From Bacteroidia bacterium (GTDB lineage Bacteria > Bacteroidota > Bacteroidia > J057): a stretch of 64,000 nucleotides of DNA. Shown here piece by piece: positions 15,870 to 25,709 of the stretch; position 1 is the first letter of the stretch, and each line of letters opens with the position of its first letter. A program made the translations under genes and the position numbers. The stretch is from contig JAWKNO010000001.1 of the NCBI GenBank assembly GCA_041391665.1, positions 124,001 to 188,000 of the forward strand, read 5' to 3'. The notes beneath the pieces are model-generated. The model was not told the DNA's origin. It saw nothing but the letters and a program-made list of their open reading frames with translations, and did not search any database.

Positions 15870-18269
15870 ATGGAAGGCAACCAGCAGGACTTGTATAGCA
15901 GATATTTTCCGAAAAAATTTTCATGGGGAAACAAACGAACACGTATCATCCTTCTGGCTTCGATCATACCGGCAACCCTGATTATTGGTTTCTGGATTCT
16001 CTATTTTTCGGTTTTGCTGGGCTTTTTTGGAAAATTGCCTGACTCTCAGGAACTCGCAGCTATCCAAAATCCTGTCGCCTCGGAGGTGTTTTCCGCAGAT
16101 GGGCCGATGCTGGGAAAATATTTTATTGAAAACCGTACAAATGTCAAGTATAAAGATATTTCCCCACAACTGGTTGAGGCGCTGATTGCCACCGAAGATG
16201 CCCGTTTTTACGACCATGCCGGCGTTGACAACCGGAGTATGATGCGGGTTTTGGTTAAATCTGTTATTCTTCGCGACAAAAGTGCCGGAGGGGGAAGTAC
16301 GATCACTCAACAGTTGGCCAAAAACCTCTACCCGAGGGAAAGTTTTTCTATCCTGACTATGCCTGTCAGCAAAATACGTGAGGCAGTCATCGCCCGCAGG
16401 CTGGAAAAAATCTATTCGAAAGAAGAAATCATTACCCTATACCTCAATACGGTCTCTTTTGGGGAAAGCGTGTATGGCATAGATGTCGCTACAGAGCGAT
16501 TTTTTAACACCGACCCTAAAAATATCAAACTCGAAGACGCTGCCGTACTGATTGGTATGTTGAAGGCAAATACATATTACAACCCACGCCGCTACCCCGA
16601 AAAGTCTCAGGAAAGGCGAAATGTTGTATTGGATCAAATGGTGAAGTACGGTTATCTTTCTCAGGCGGAGGCAGATTCTCTCAAACAACTCCCGCTCAAA
16701 CTTGACTACAACAATATCACCAGAGAGGACGGGCTCGCGCCTTATTTTATACAGGAAGCCGGACAAGATCTTAAAAAATGGTTTGAAGATAACCCCGGTC
16801 CTGACGGAAAAATTTATAACCTGTACACCGACGGTTTAAAAATCTATACAACCATTGATTCCAAGCTCCAGAGATATGCTGAAAAAGCGGTCAAACAGCA
16901 TATGAAAAAGCTTCAGGAGACTTTCGACCAGCACTGGAAAAACCGCAAATTGTGGGATGAAAAAGACTCGGGCATTGTACGTGCGATGAAACAATCTGAC
17001 CGCTACAAATCGCTCAAGGCTGCGGGAATGTCGGAGGAGCAAATTATGGCCAATTTTCACCAGCCGGTCAAAATGAAAATCTGGACCTGGGACAAAGAAG
17101 AAGAAAGGGAAATGACACCCATGGATTCGATCCTCTACTATCAGTCTTTTCTTCAGGCGGGATTTATGGCGATGGAACCCAAAACCGGTTATATCAAAGC
17201 ATGGGTAGGGGGATACAATCACCAAAAATTTAAATACGACCACGTCACTTCCCAGCGGCAGGTAGGTTCAACCTTTAAACCGATTGTTTACGCAGCCGCA
17301 ATTGAAAATGGTTTTGATCCCTGCGAATATATTCCCAACGAGAAGGTCTCTTATGGCACGTATAAAAACTGGTCGCCGGGAAACTCCGACGGCAAATATG
17401 GCGGGTTTTACTCCATGAAAGGCGGGCTGACCAATTCTGTGAATACTGTCTCTGCCGCTATCATCATGAAGCTGGGCGTAAACAAGGCCGTCGATTTTGC
17501 AGAGAATTTCCGTTTTTCCAGAGAATTGCCGGAAGATCCGACACTAGTGTTGGGAACGGCCGATCTCAGCCTGATGGACATGGTGGGGGCTTATTCTGCT
17601 TTTGCGAATCAGGGCAAAAAGGCTTTACCTGTTTATATCAGCCGGATAGAAGACAGCGAAGGAAATATCATTGCGGAGTTTCCGCTTCAGAAGCCTGACA
17701 ACTTCCGTGTCATGAGTGAAATGACCGCAGGTATCATGACCCAAATGCTGATATCCGTTGTTGACAGTGGTACGGCCAGGCGCATTCATTCCAGTTATAA
17801 TCTTACCAGCCAGATCGGCGGGAAAACAGGCACAACACAGGACCAGACAGACGGATGGTTTATTGGAATAACCCCCTCCATAGTTGCCGGCGCATGGGTT
17901 GGGGGAGAAGATCGCAAAGTGCGGTTTCGTTCGACAAGCCTTGGACAAGGTTCAGCAACTGCATTGCCGATATACGGCCTGTTTATGCAGCAGTACTATG
18001 CAGACAGCAGATACAAGAAAACCAAATCTGATGAGTTCCCGTCGCCAGGACTTTCCGCCATGCAATCCATGGATTGTAGATTGTACTCAGAGACCGATCC
18101 TGCAAATTCGCCACCAGACCTGCTTGAATTGATCAAGATGCTTCGCAAACGTCAGGAAGAGAAGAAAGAGTGGCAGGATTCATTACAGGAGGACCGGCTC
18201 CGCGAAAAGCTCGACAGGAGGCGCGAACGAAAAGACAAATGGGATCAAATATTCAATCGCAGAAATTAG
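15870..18269 (+). CDS. Class A penicillin-binding protein (glycosyltransferase/transpeptidase)
   Basis: The product is 799 residues with a cytoplasmic N-terminus and one TM helix (about 27-52). The GT51 domain shows ATEDARFYDHAG with catalytic Glu109, GGSTITQQLAKN, and the REAVIARRLEKIYSKEEI helix. The transpeptidase has SxxK at S467-K470 (GSTFKP), SxN at S523-N525, and KTG at 652-654. It polymerises and cross-links peptidoglycan in the periplasm (PBP1A-like, PF00912 plus PF00905). The tail of about 70 residues is strongly charged (RKRQEEKKEWQ...) and probably coiled-coil. It ends 4 bp from the convergent SH3-like gene. Confidence 0.95.
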   Translation: MEGNQQDLYSRYFPKKFSWGNKRTRIILLASIIPATLIIGFWILYFSVLLGFFGKLPDSQELAAIQNPVASEVFSADGPMLGKYFIENRTNVKYKDISPQLVEALIATEDARFYDHAGVDNRSMMRVLVKSVILRDKSAGGGSTITQQLAKNLYPRESFSILTMPVSKIREAVIARRLEKIYSKEEIITLYLNTVSFGESVYGIDVATERFFNTDPKNIKLEDAAVLIGMLKANTYYNPRRYPEKSQERRNVVLDQMVKYGYLSQAEADSLKQLPLKLDYNNITREDGLAPYFIQEAGQDLKKWFEDNPGPDGKIYNLYTDGLKIYTTIDSKLQRYAEKAVKQHMKKLQETFDQHWKNRKLWDEKDSGIVRAMKQSDRYKSLKAAGMSEEQIMANFHQPVKMKIWTWDKEEEREMTPMDSILYYQSFLQAGFMAMEPKTGYIKAWVGGYNHQKFKYDHVTSQRQVGSTFKPIVYAAAIENGFDPCEYIPNEKVSYGTYKNWSPGNSDGKYGGFYSMKGGLTNSVNTVSAAIIMKLGVNKAVDFAENFRFSRELPEDPTLVLGTADLSLMDMVGAYSAFANQGKKALPVYISRIEDSEGNIIAEFPLQKPDNFRVMSEMTAGIMTQMLISVVDSGTARRIHSSYNLTSQIGGKTGTTQDQTDGWFIGITPSIVAGAWVGGEDRKVRFRSTSLGQGSATALPIYGLFMQQYYADSRYKKTKSDEFPSPGLSAMQSMDCRLYSETDPANSPPDLLELIKMLRKRQEEKKEWQDSLQEDRLREKLDRRRERKDKWDQIFNRRN

Positions 18270-18273
18270 CAAA

Positions 18274-19857
18274 TTACCGGTAAGGAGAAAACCCGGTGAC
18301 CTTTTGCAATTCCTGTATTTTTGCAACCACAGCAGGCGTAAGTGCGGAGTCGGGATAGTCCTGGCTCAGGCGTATCAACGCATTCTGCTGGTCTTTGGCC
18401 GAAGGCTGTTTCATCGCGTCCTGCATACGGAAGGCAACATGTACATCCAGTGGATCAATGCTCAATGTTTCAGTAGAACTCAACCAGCCTTCTTTGTCTC
18501 TGCTTTGGGAAAGCACTTTTACATTTGTTTTATTAATCCCCGTCAGAATGACAAGTTCACCTGCCTGAAAAAGAAGCGCATTTCGGTCTGAGGTACGTTC
18601 AGACTCACTGGTATTAGCGTTCACATTTACAAAACCGCGTGTAGCTTTGGTGAAAGTAGCCAGACGCCCGTCACGCACGACAGTACTTAGTTCAACCCAG
18701 CCTGTCTGATTTTTGCCTGTCTGCACCGGCAGATAGTTAAAACCATCGCGCTGAACCGGCTTATTGTTTTCACCCTTGATTTGAACGACCGTTTCCCCGA
18801 AAGAAAGATAACCAATCTGACGTCCAAACGCACCCGCTTCAGCATAAACCGGGCAGAGATCGCGGTTACTCACATACACATACATACCGATTCCTCTTTT
18901 TTCGAGCTTTTCAACCCATTCATCATTGAGGTAATAAGGGTCTGCGACAGATGCGGGAGCAGATGAAATTGCAGGTGCAGCTTCGCGGTAGGAACCTTCT
19001 GTTCTGTATGAAGCTGAAGGATCGTATAATTGCGTTTGATTATTGTTCAGAATATATGGATCATAAACAGGTGCGACCTGGCCGCGTGATGCAATTGCGC
19101 CGCCATCAACATCCCAGGTATTTACCATATCCTGGCGAGTCTGCTGCCATTTTACAAAATTGATCGGATCAATTTCATCCAGTGTACCTACCCATCCGTA
19201 AGGTTCTCCATTTTCTATACGGGGCCGGGCCAGTTCATAGGCAGGTTCATCCACATATTTCCCCTGATAAACATATTTTTTATCGAAGGTATTCTCTGCG
19301 GGGTCATCCATTCCGCGCGATACCACATCAGGCCGGGTCAGAGGCTCAATATCTTTTTTCGACCAGATATCCTTATCATCTATCTCGCCATATTTGCGGG
19401 TTTCGGGATAATAGCGAAGATCATAAGCCAGGGTTGCCAGCGCAGTTTCCAGGCCTTCTGCTTTTTCAAAAAACTTTTCCGTAAATGTCGCATCAGCAGA
19501 ACCAGCTTTTACCAACCATGGAAAATTACGGGCACACAGATCATAATAATAAGTGGCCTGTTCATAGGCTTCCTTATCTGACAATCTTTCGGAACGAAAA
19601 GCCACAGCCGACTTAAAGAAGTAATAAACCAGCTCCATTTTCTGAGTTGGTGCATCACAGCGCCATTTTAGTCGCTCCAGATAATCCATATCAACCGGAT
19701 CACCGGACTCATACGACAGGAAATATTGCTCCATTTCCCGCTCATAAGCTATACAGCTTTGGGCATAAAGACCTGCACCAAAACCACATAAAATAAGCAG
19801 TAAAATAACAGATACAAAACGATGGGGGTTTATGAAAACAGATGGTTTCATGATCAT
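18274..19857 (-). CDS. Secreted protein with SH3-like domains
   Basis: The product is 527 residues. The signal peptide ends at about residue 33 (GAGLYAQ); ATG 19851 is an equally good start. Residues about 35-150 form a helical region with YEQATYYYDLC, reminiscent of TPR-like packing. Two SH3-like segments follow at about 325-400 (NRDLCPVYAEAGAFGRQIGY, GWVELSTVV) and 410-470 (NANTSESERTSDRNALLFQ). It is probably periplasmic and may bind cell wall; the neighbouring convergent gene is a PBP, which fits but does not prove it. I recognise no named family. Confidence 0.78.
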   Translation of the reverse strand: MIMKPSVFINPHRFVSVILLLILCGFGAGLYAQSCIAYEREMEQYFLSYESGDPVDMDYLERLKWRCDAPTQKMELVYYFFKSAVAFRSERLSDKEAYEQATYYYDLCARNFPWLVKAGSADATFTEKFFEKAEGLETALATLAYDLRYYPETRKYGEIDDKDIWSKKDIEPLTRPDVVSRGMDDPAENTFDKKYVYQGKYVDEPAYELARPRIENGEPYGWVGTLDEIDPINFVKWQQTRQDMVNTWDVDGGAIASRGQVAPVYDPYILNNNQTQLYDPSASYRTEGSYREAAPAISSAPASVADPYYLNDEWVEKLEKRGIGMYVYVSNRDLCPVYAEAGAFGRQIGYLSFGETVVQIKGENNKPVQRDGFNYLPVQTGKNQTGWVELSTVVRDGRLATFTKATRGFVNVNANTSESERTSDRNALLFQAGELVILTGINKTNVKVLSQSRDKEGWLSSTETLSIDPLDVHVAFRMQDAMKQPSAKDQQNALIRLSQDYPDSALTPAVVAKIQELQKVTGFSPYR

Positions 19858-20005
19858 TTTGATGATGGATAGAATTACGGTCTTTGGACTTATTCGAAAA
19901 AGATATAATCAATCAGGTATAAATATACACCTTTATACGAATTCCGCCACATAATCAGATGATTTTGTGGGAATTAAGTTAGATAACGAAGCAAAAACGC
20001 AGCTT

Positions 20006-20530
20006 TTACTCTACAATCACAATAGCAGCGTTGCGCTGATTGTGGTATTCAGGAAGTGGATCACCATTGCGGTAATAGGAAATAGACTGCCAGTAATGTC
20101 TGCATTCGTCCACACCCAGCAAAAACTCTACACGCAGTGTATCCTGGCCGTAAGTATCTTTTTTGATATAATAGTCAAACCGGAATGTCTGCCCAAAAAG
20201 TAAAATATTGTTGATCTCTTCGGTTGCGGCACTGATATATCTTTCTGTAAAATAAAAAGGCCCAAACTTACCGTCTGCATACCCCGGATTGATCAGTTCA
20301 TAACGAGGTACGGGATCTTCGCCGCCTGTTGTATCCAGGAATGTCACAACACCGGAAAGGTTATAAATAGACGTCAGATAATTCTCTCCGGCTGGAGTTT
20401 TATATTCCACCGTAAAAAACTCACCCCCTACATTTTCACTGGAGACGCCATCGCAGGCAGGGGTACAACCCTGAAACCAGTAGCTCGTAATGACCATCAG
20501 CCCAATCAGGCCAGCATGAATGATTTTCAT
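20006..20530 (-). CDS. Putative lipoprotein of unknown function
   Basis: The product is 174 residues. The signal MKIIHAGLIGLMVITSYWF ends in QGC, giving a lipidated Cys at residue 22. The rest is predicted mainly beta with several Tyr/Phe and two further Cys (CTPACDG and the late DECRH). No family was recognised. A TATCTTTG -7 element lies 28 bp upstream on the minus strand. It is divergent from the M16 peptidase gene. Confidence 0.78.
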   Translation of the reverse strand: MKIIHAGLIGLMVITSYWFQGCTPACDGVSSENVGGEFFTVEYKTPAGENYLTSIYNLSGVVTFLDTTGGEDPVPRYELINPGYADGKFGPFYFTERYISAATEEINNILLFGQTFRFDYYIKKDTYGQDTLRVEFLLGVDECRHYWQSISYYRNGDPLPEYHNQRNAAIVIVE

Positions 20531-20557
20531 ATATTACAGGTTATTTTTATCGAAAAA

Positions 20558-20565
20558 CAAAGATA
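20558..20565 (-). promoter_or_regulatory. -7 element for the 20530 lipoprotein gene
   Basis: On the minus strand this reads TATCTTTG, matching TAnnTTTG. The expected start point is about 20 bp upstream of the ATG. No TTG at the right spacing was found, so only half of the promoter is supported. Confidence 0.35.
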
Positions 20566-20592
20566 CACATATTACAAAAAAATCGTGCTTAT

Positions 20593-20600
20593 TAATTTTG
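20593..20600 (+). promoter_or_regulatory. -7 element for the M16 peptidase gene
   Basis: TAATTTTG matches TAnnTTTG. It lies 30 bp before the ATG at 20631, which argues for that start over the in-frame TTG at 20613. A -33 TTG was not found. Confidence 0.38.
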
Positions 20601-20630
20601 TAAACGCTTATTTTGCAGGTGAAACTGACA

Positions 20631-21860
20631 ATGGATACACATATTTTTGAACTTCCTAACGGCCTCCGTATTGTATATAAGTTCGTCCCTTATACAAGGG
20701 CCGTACATTGCGGGTTTATCATCAATTCTGGCAGCCGTGATGACGGTGAAGGTGAAATAGGCATGGCCCATTTTATCGAACACATGATCTTCAAAGGCAC
20801 AACCAAAAGGAAAACGTTCCATATTCTCAATTATTTGGAATCAGTTGGCGGTGATGTCAATGCTTATACAACTAAAGAAAAGACCTGCCTGTATGCCTCT
20901 ATAGTTGCAGAGTACTTTGAGCGTGCTACTGAACTTCTCACCGATATCACTTTTCATTCTACATTTCCTGAAAAAGAAATAGTGAAGGAAAAACAGATCA
21001 TTGCTGAGGAAATTGATATGTACCGAAATGCGCCTGATGAGGCGATATTTGAAGATTTTGACGAACAGATATTCCCCAAACATAGCCTTGGCCATCCGAT
21101 TCTGGGTACCAAAGACAGCATTAATTCTTTTACCCAGCAAGGCGTCATTGACCATCTCGGAAGAACTTTCATATCCGGACAGATTGTTTTCAGCATAGTT
21201 GGGAGTGTATCCCTTCAGGAGGTTAAAAAAATAACAGACAAATACTTACGCCCACTCGTTCTCCCTACCGGTACCATTTCGCGGGTTCAGCCAACTATCC
21301 CTCAGGCAGGTAATCAGGAAGTGGCTATAATCACCGATCAGGCGCATGAAATTATCGGAGGCAGAGCCTATGCATTCAATAAAGGCCTCTATTACCCTTT
21401 CCTTCTTCTCAACAACCTGCTGGGAGGGCCGGCAATGAACTCCAGGCTCAATCTCAATATCAGAGAAAAACACGGACTGACTTACAGCATCAGTTCTTTT
21501 TATTCGCCCTACGTGGATAGCGGTATGTGGGGCATTTATTACGCTTGCGAAACAGGAAATCTCAATCGCATTCGCAAACTTGTATATCAGGAGCTCAAAT
21601 CTCTATACGAATCGCCCCTGGGGGCTGTCAGGCTCAGCCAGGCAAAAAAACAACTGGTTGGCCAAATGACGCTGGGATATGAAAACCTGCTCAACCAAAT
21701 GCTCGGTCAGGCAAAAGATTTATTGGACTTCGGTGAAATAACCTCCTTCAACCAGTATATCGCCGATATAGAATCGGTAACCGCCGCTCAGATTCAGCAG
21801 GCCTCGGAAGAAATGTTCAGGGAAAGTACACTGGCAACCATTACCTACAAAACCGCATAA
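20631..21860 (+). CDS. M16 family zinc peptidase
   Basis: The product is 409 residues. The start at ATG 20631 gives MDTHIFELPNGLRIVYK, the normal M16 opening. The inverted zinc motif HFIEH spans 47-51, with the third ligand Glu127 in IIAEEIDMY, matching HxxEH-x75-E of processing-protease-like enzymes (PqqL, YmxG, MPP-beta type). The C-terminal half carries the inactive-domain signature NIREKHGLTYSISSFYSPY. It has no signal peptide, so it is predicted cytoplasmic. sbcD follows after 16 bp on the same strand. Confidence 0.93.
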   Translation: MDTHIFELPNGLRIVYKFVPYTRAVHCGFIINSGSRDDGEGEIGMAHFIEHMIFKGTTKRKTFHILNYLESVGGDVNAYTTKEKTCLYASIVAEYFERATELLTDITFHSTFPEKEIVKEKQIIAEEIDMYRNAPDEAIFEDFDEQIFPKHSLGHPILGTKDSINSFTQQGVIDHLGRTFISGQIVFSIVGSVSLQEVKKITDKYLRPLVLPTGTISRVQPTIPQAGNQEVAIITDQAHEIIGGRAYAFNKGLYYPFLLLNNLLGGPAMNSRLNLNIREKHGLTYSISSFYSPYVDSGMWGIYYACETGNLNRIRKLVYQELKSLYESPLGAVRLSQAKKQLVGQMTLGYENLLNQMLGQAKDLLDFGEITSFNQYIADIESVTAAQIQQASEEMFRESTLATITYKTA

Positions 21861-21876
21861 TTGCTTAACTTCGGGT

Positions 21877-23097
21877 ATGAAAATACTTCATACCGCCGAC
21901 TGGCATTTAGGCAAAAGACTCGACCATTTTTCCAGACTGGAAGAACAACGCGAAGTCATGGACGAAATCTGTGAAATCGCAGATCGCGAAAATGTGGATG
22001 CAATCATCATTGCGGGTGATTTATTTGACCAGATCAACCCTTCCGTTGAAGCTATTGAGCTTCTTTACAAATCGCTCAAAAAACTCGCCAAAGACGGTAA
22101 TAGGCCTGTTATAGGCATTGCGGGAAATCACGACTCGCCAGACCGAATCGAAGCGCCTGTACCCCTCGCAAGAGAATGTGGCATTATCCTGACTGGTTAC
22201 CCCAACAGCCTTATCGCTCCTTTTTCCCTTGATTCCGGCCTCGAAGTCACCCGGTCGGAGGAGGGATTTGTCGAGGTGAAAATTCCCGGCAACCCCTTTC
22301 CGCTTCGCCTGATCCTGACGCCCTACGCCAATGAGATGCGGCTGAAAAAGTTCCTCGGAACTGAAAATCAGGAAACGGAACTTCGGACAGTTTTACAGAC
22401 AAACTGGCGACAACTTGCAGAAAAATATTTTGACGATCAGGGCGTAAATATGCTCATGGCCCATCTTTTTCTCATCAATAAATCAGGAGAACGGCCCGAA
22501 GAACCCGAAGACGAAAAACCCATCCTCACCATCGGTGGAGCACAGGAAATTTTTACTGACAATCTCCCGCCCCTGGTTCAGTACGTGGCGCTTGGACACC
22601 TCCACCGGCCTCAGATTATCGAACACAAAGGCTGCCCGGTAGTCTACGCCGGGAGTCCGCTGGCATACAGCATGAGTGAAGCAGGACAGCAAAAATATGT
22701 GTTCATCGCAGATGCCGAACCGGGAAAGAGAGTCATGTTGGAAAAAATTCCGCTTACGGCAGGTAAACCCCTTCATCGCAAAACCTTCCACTCCGCAGAG
22801 GAAGCCATCGAATGGCTGGCAATAAATCCCAAAGCGCTGGTTGAGCTTACGCTGGTCTCCGACCAGTTTCTTACTTCGGTGGAACGCAAATTAATCATGG
22901 AATCACATCAGGGAATCGTTTCCATTATTCCCAAAATCGACAATCCGGAAACTACCCAGTTTCAGGGAATTGACATCGATCTTTCCAGAGATATCAGCGA
23001 ACTTTTTACCGATTATTTCCGCTACAAACAAGGGCAGGAGCCCAATGACAGGATACTTGATTTGCTGAAAGAAGTACTTGCAGAGGACGAAGAATGA
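21877..23097 (+). CDS. sbcD: Exonuclease subunit SbcD (Mre11-type nuclease)
   Basis: The product is 406 residues. Mre11-type metallophosphoesterase motifs are all present: D8 and H10 (HTADWHLGKRL), GDLFD at 47-51, GNHD at 83-86, then MAHLF and LGHLHRPQ. A capping and C-terminal SbcC-binding region follow. With SbcC it cleaves hairpins and DNA ends. sbcC is not next to it: the following gene, 52 bp downstream, is a permease. It is probably co-transcribed with the M16 gene. Confidence 0.94.
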   Translation: MKILHTADWHLGKRLDHFSRLEEQREVMDEICEIADRENVDAIIIAGDLFDQINPSVEAIELLYKSLKKLAKDGNRPVIGIAGNHDSPDRIEAPVPLARECGIILTGYPNSLIAPFSLDSGLEVTRSEEGFVEVKIPGNPFPLRLILTPYANEMRLKKFLGTENQETELRTVLQTNWRQLAEKYFDDQGVNMLMAHLFLINKSGERPEEPEDEKPILTIGGAQEIFTDNLPPLVQYVALGHLHRPQIIEHKGCPVVYAGSPLAYSMSEAGQQKYVFIADAEPGKRVMLEKIPLTAGKPLHRKTFHSAEEAIEWLAINPKALVELTLVSDQFLTSVERKLIMESHQGIVSIIPKIDNPETTQFQGIDIDLSRDISELFTDYFRYKQGQEPNDRILDLLKEVLAEDEE

Positions 23098-23149
23098 TTT
23101 TTAGCAATTTCTCCCAAAACTCAGATTTGATTTCCCGGTAAATTCAGGT

Positions 23150-25555
23150 ATGATTCGAAACTACCTGATTATCGCTTTGAGAAATCTACGGCGCAACCAA
23201 CTGTACGCCGGGATTAATGTACTGGGACTGGCCGTAGGCATCACCAGTTTTGTCCTTATCGTTCTGTTTGTTCAGGATGAATGGAGTTATGATCGTTACC
23301 ATACAAAAGCTGATCGCATTTACCGATTGGCAGGCAAAATTGATCTGGAAGGCCAGGGAGAGGAGTCCAGCAGCAATCCATTTCCCGTTGCGCCCACCCT
23401 TGTCAATGATTATCCCGCTCTGATTGAACAAGCGGTCAGGTTCTTTGATTTTCAGGTAGAGAAAAGAACCCTGCGGGTTGATGATATAAAATTTTCCGAA
23501 CCAGATATATTTTTTGCCGACTCGAATGTATTTCAGGTATTTGATTTTCCTCTCCTGAAAGGCAATAAAAATACTGCGCTTGCAGGCCCAAACCTCATTG
23601 TTATCAGTGAGGAAATGGCAAAACGATACTTTGGAAATGAAGATCCGATAGGAAAACAAATCATCTATGAAGGACAGGTAAACCTGGAGGTAACGGGCAT
23701 TTTGGGTAAAATTCCACCTCAATCGCATTTTCAGTTTCAGGCATTGATTTCATTCCCCACCTTGCGGCCTTTTATTGGGCAGACGCTGGAGCAAAACTGG
23801 GTTTGGAACCCCAACTGGACTTACCTTTTGCTGAAAGAAGGCGTATCGCCAGGAGAGTTGGAGGCACAATTTCCGGTATTTATTCAAAAGTATTATCCCG
23901 ACTTCATCAAACCCCAGATTACACATTATTTACAGGCACTCACAGATATTCACCTAAAGTCTCATCTCGACTACGAAATAGAGCCAAACAGCAGCGAAAC
24001 GAATATTTACATTTTCCTCGCTATCGGTATTTTTATTCTCATCATAGCCTGTATCAATTTTATGAATCTTGCCACAGCCCGGTCGGCAGGAAGGGCCAGG
24101 GAAGTCGGTATGCGAAAAGTATTGGGCGCATATAGAGGGCAGGTGATCGGCCAGTTTTTGGGAGAGTCATTGGTCATGAGTTTTCTGGCTATCATCGTCG
24201 CACTTTTTCTGATCAGTATTTTTCTTCCGCTTTTCAATGACTTATCGGGAAAATCACTTACACAAAATCAGCTTTTGCAGCCCGGTTTTCTGGCAGGATT
24301 GCTGGGACTTGGGGCGGTTGTGGGTTTTATCTCCGGGCTGTATCCGGCATTCTATCTGTCCTCTTTTCTGCCGGTAAAAGTGTTGAAGGGAAAATTGAAA
24401 TCCCAGCCCGGAGACCGGTTGATCAGGAAAGGATTGGTCGTAACGCAATTTGCGATTTCACTGGTATTGATCATCAGCACCATGATTATTTACCGGCAAT
24501 TTCACTTTATGCAATCCGCTTCGACCGGCTTTGCCAAAGACCAGATTGTTGTGATTCCTACCAAACCTGTGATCGTTCCGAAAATCGATGTTTTCAGGGA
24601 AGCGCTTTTACGGAATGCCAAAATCAGAAACATGACCATCATGAACGAGATGTTGGGGGTCAACCACAATGTACACGAATACAACTATGAAGGAATGGAG
24701 CCGGGTAAATGGATTTATTTCCCCAGTCTGATTGTGGATGAGTATTTCGCCCAGACGTTTGATTTAGAATTTGTCGCCGGGCGCGATTTTTCAAAAAGCA
24801 ATTCTACTGACGATACACTCGCTCTGATTGTGAATGAGACGATGGTAGAAAACCTGGGATGGGGGACACCCGAAGAAGCCCTTGGAAAACAATTTTACAC
24901 ACCCAGAGGCCATGAGCGCGTGACAGGTGTAGTGAAAGACTTTCATTTTGTTTCTATGAAAGACAAAATCCGCCCCTTTGTGCTTGACATTACCACTGGC
25001 GGCGCCCGGAGTTTTTTCACCAAAAATATTGCCGTTCGTATCAGCCCTGGCGACACAGAAAAAACACTGGACTATATCGCAGAACAATGGGCGATACTGG
25101 CGCCGGAACATCCGTTTGAATACAGCTTTCTCGATACCCAGATTAATAACCTGTATAAGGACGAAAGCAAACTGGCCGATCTGGTTCGGTATTTTTCGAT
25201 ACTGGCGATATTCATTGCCTGTCTGGGGTTATTTGCCCTGGCATCTTTTACGGCAGAGCAGCGCACCAAAGAAATCGGCATACGCAAAGTACTGGGATCA
25301 TCGGTGTACGAAATTGTCGGATTACTCGCTAAAGATTTTATTTTGCTGGTAGTCATCGCCAACCTGATCGCATGGCCTGTTGCAGGTTGGTTTATGTACA
25401 ATTGGCTGAGTAGTTTTGCCTATCATACAAGCATGAGCTTTTGGCTTTTTCTGGCCGCAGGAAGCGGCGTCATTGGCATAGCTTTCCTGACGATATTGTT
25501 TCAGTCTCTGAAAGCGGGTCAGGCCAATCCCATCCGGGCTTTGAGGGAAGATTGA
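23150..25555 (+). CDS. FtsX/MacB-type ABC transporter permease
   Basis: The product is 801 residues with duplicated architecture typical of Bacteroidota eight-helix FtsX-like permeases. TM1 is at about 20-42 (INVLGLAVGITSFVLIVLFV), followed by a MacB-type periplasmic domain (about 50-280) and three TMs with AREVGMRKVLGAYRGQV. A second periplasmic domain and a final TM block follow with EIGIRKVLGSSVYEIVGLLAKDF. It probably exports or mechanically transmits to an unknown substrate together with a LolD-type ATPase. No ATPase is adjacent; one is at 102-869, but a functional link is unproven. Confidence 0.92.
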   Translation: MIRNYLIIALRNLRRNQLYAGINVLGLAVGITSFVLIVLFVQDEWSYDRYHTKADRIYRLAGKIDLEGQGEESSSNPFPVAPTLVNDYPALIEQAVRFFDFQVEKRTLRVDDIKFSEPDIFFADSNVFQVFDFPLLKGNKNTALAGPNLIVISEEMAKRYFGNEDPIGKQIIYEGQVNLEVTGILGKIPPQSHFQFQALISFPTLRPFIGQTLEQNWVWNPNWTYLLLKEGVSPGELEAQFPVFIQKYYPDFIKPQITHYLQALTDIHLKSHLDYEIEPNSSETNIYIFLAIGIFILIIACINFMNLATARSAGRAREVGMRKVLGAYRGQVIGQFLGESLVMSFLAIIVALFLISIFLPLFNDLSGKSLTQNQLLQPGFLAGLLGLGAVVGFISGLYPAFYLSSFLPVKVLKGKLKSQPGDRLIRKGLVVTQFAISLVLIISTMIIYRQFHFMQSASTGFAKDQIVVIPTKPVIVPKIDVFREALLRNAKIRNMTIMNEMLGVNHNVHEYNYEGMEPGKWIYFPSLIVDEYFAQTFDLEFVAGRDFSKSNSTDDTLALIVNETMVENLGWGTPEEALGKQFYTPRGHERVTGVVKDFHFVSMKDKIRPFVLDITTGGARSFFTKNIAVRISPGDTEKTLDYIAEQWAILAPEHPFEYSFLDTQINNLYKDESKLADLVRYFSILAIFIACLGLFALASFTAEQRTKEIGIRKVLGSSVYEIVGLLAKDFILLVVIANLIAWPVAGWFMYNWLSSFAYHTSMSFWLFLAAGSGVIGIAFLTILFQSLKAGQANPIRALRED

Positions 25556-25578
25556 GTTGGGGGATTGAAGGTACATCG

Positions 25579-25707
25579 GTTTCTCACACATCTTCCAGCC
25601 TACGTGGAATCTGGCGGGACAAGGGTTTTGAGCAAATAAATAATTTACAGGAAGAAATTGATCAACTACGCCGACAAATGGGAGAAAACCTGCTAAATAA
25701 ATATTGA
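25579..25707 (+). pseudogene. Truncated antitoxin remnant (VapB-like)
   Basis: The frame ending at 25707 encodes SSSLRGIWRDKGFEQINNL and then a charged helix ending LLNKY. This resembles the toxin-binding tail of antitoxins paired with PIN toxins. There is no DNA-binding N-terminal domain: the upstream part of the frame is the coding sequence of the permease in another frame, so the 5' half was lost. The stop is 2 bp before the toxin remnant, the usual antitoxin-toxin spacing. Confidence 0.5.
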
Positions 25708-25709
25708 CT

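Noticed and set aside
25441..25578. Upstream in-frame part of the 25441-25707 open frame as antitoxin N-terminus
   Set aside because: This region encodes the permease in another frame, and its translation lacks any antitoxin DNA-binding motif. Only the tail from about 25579 looks like an antitoxin.
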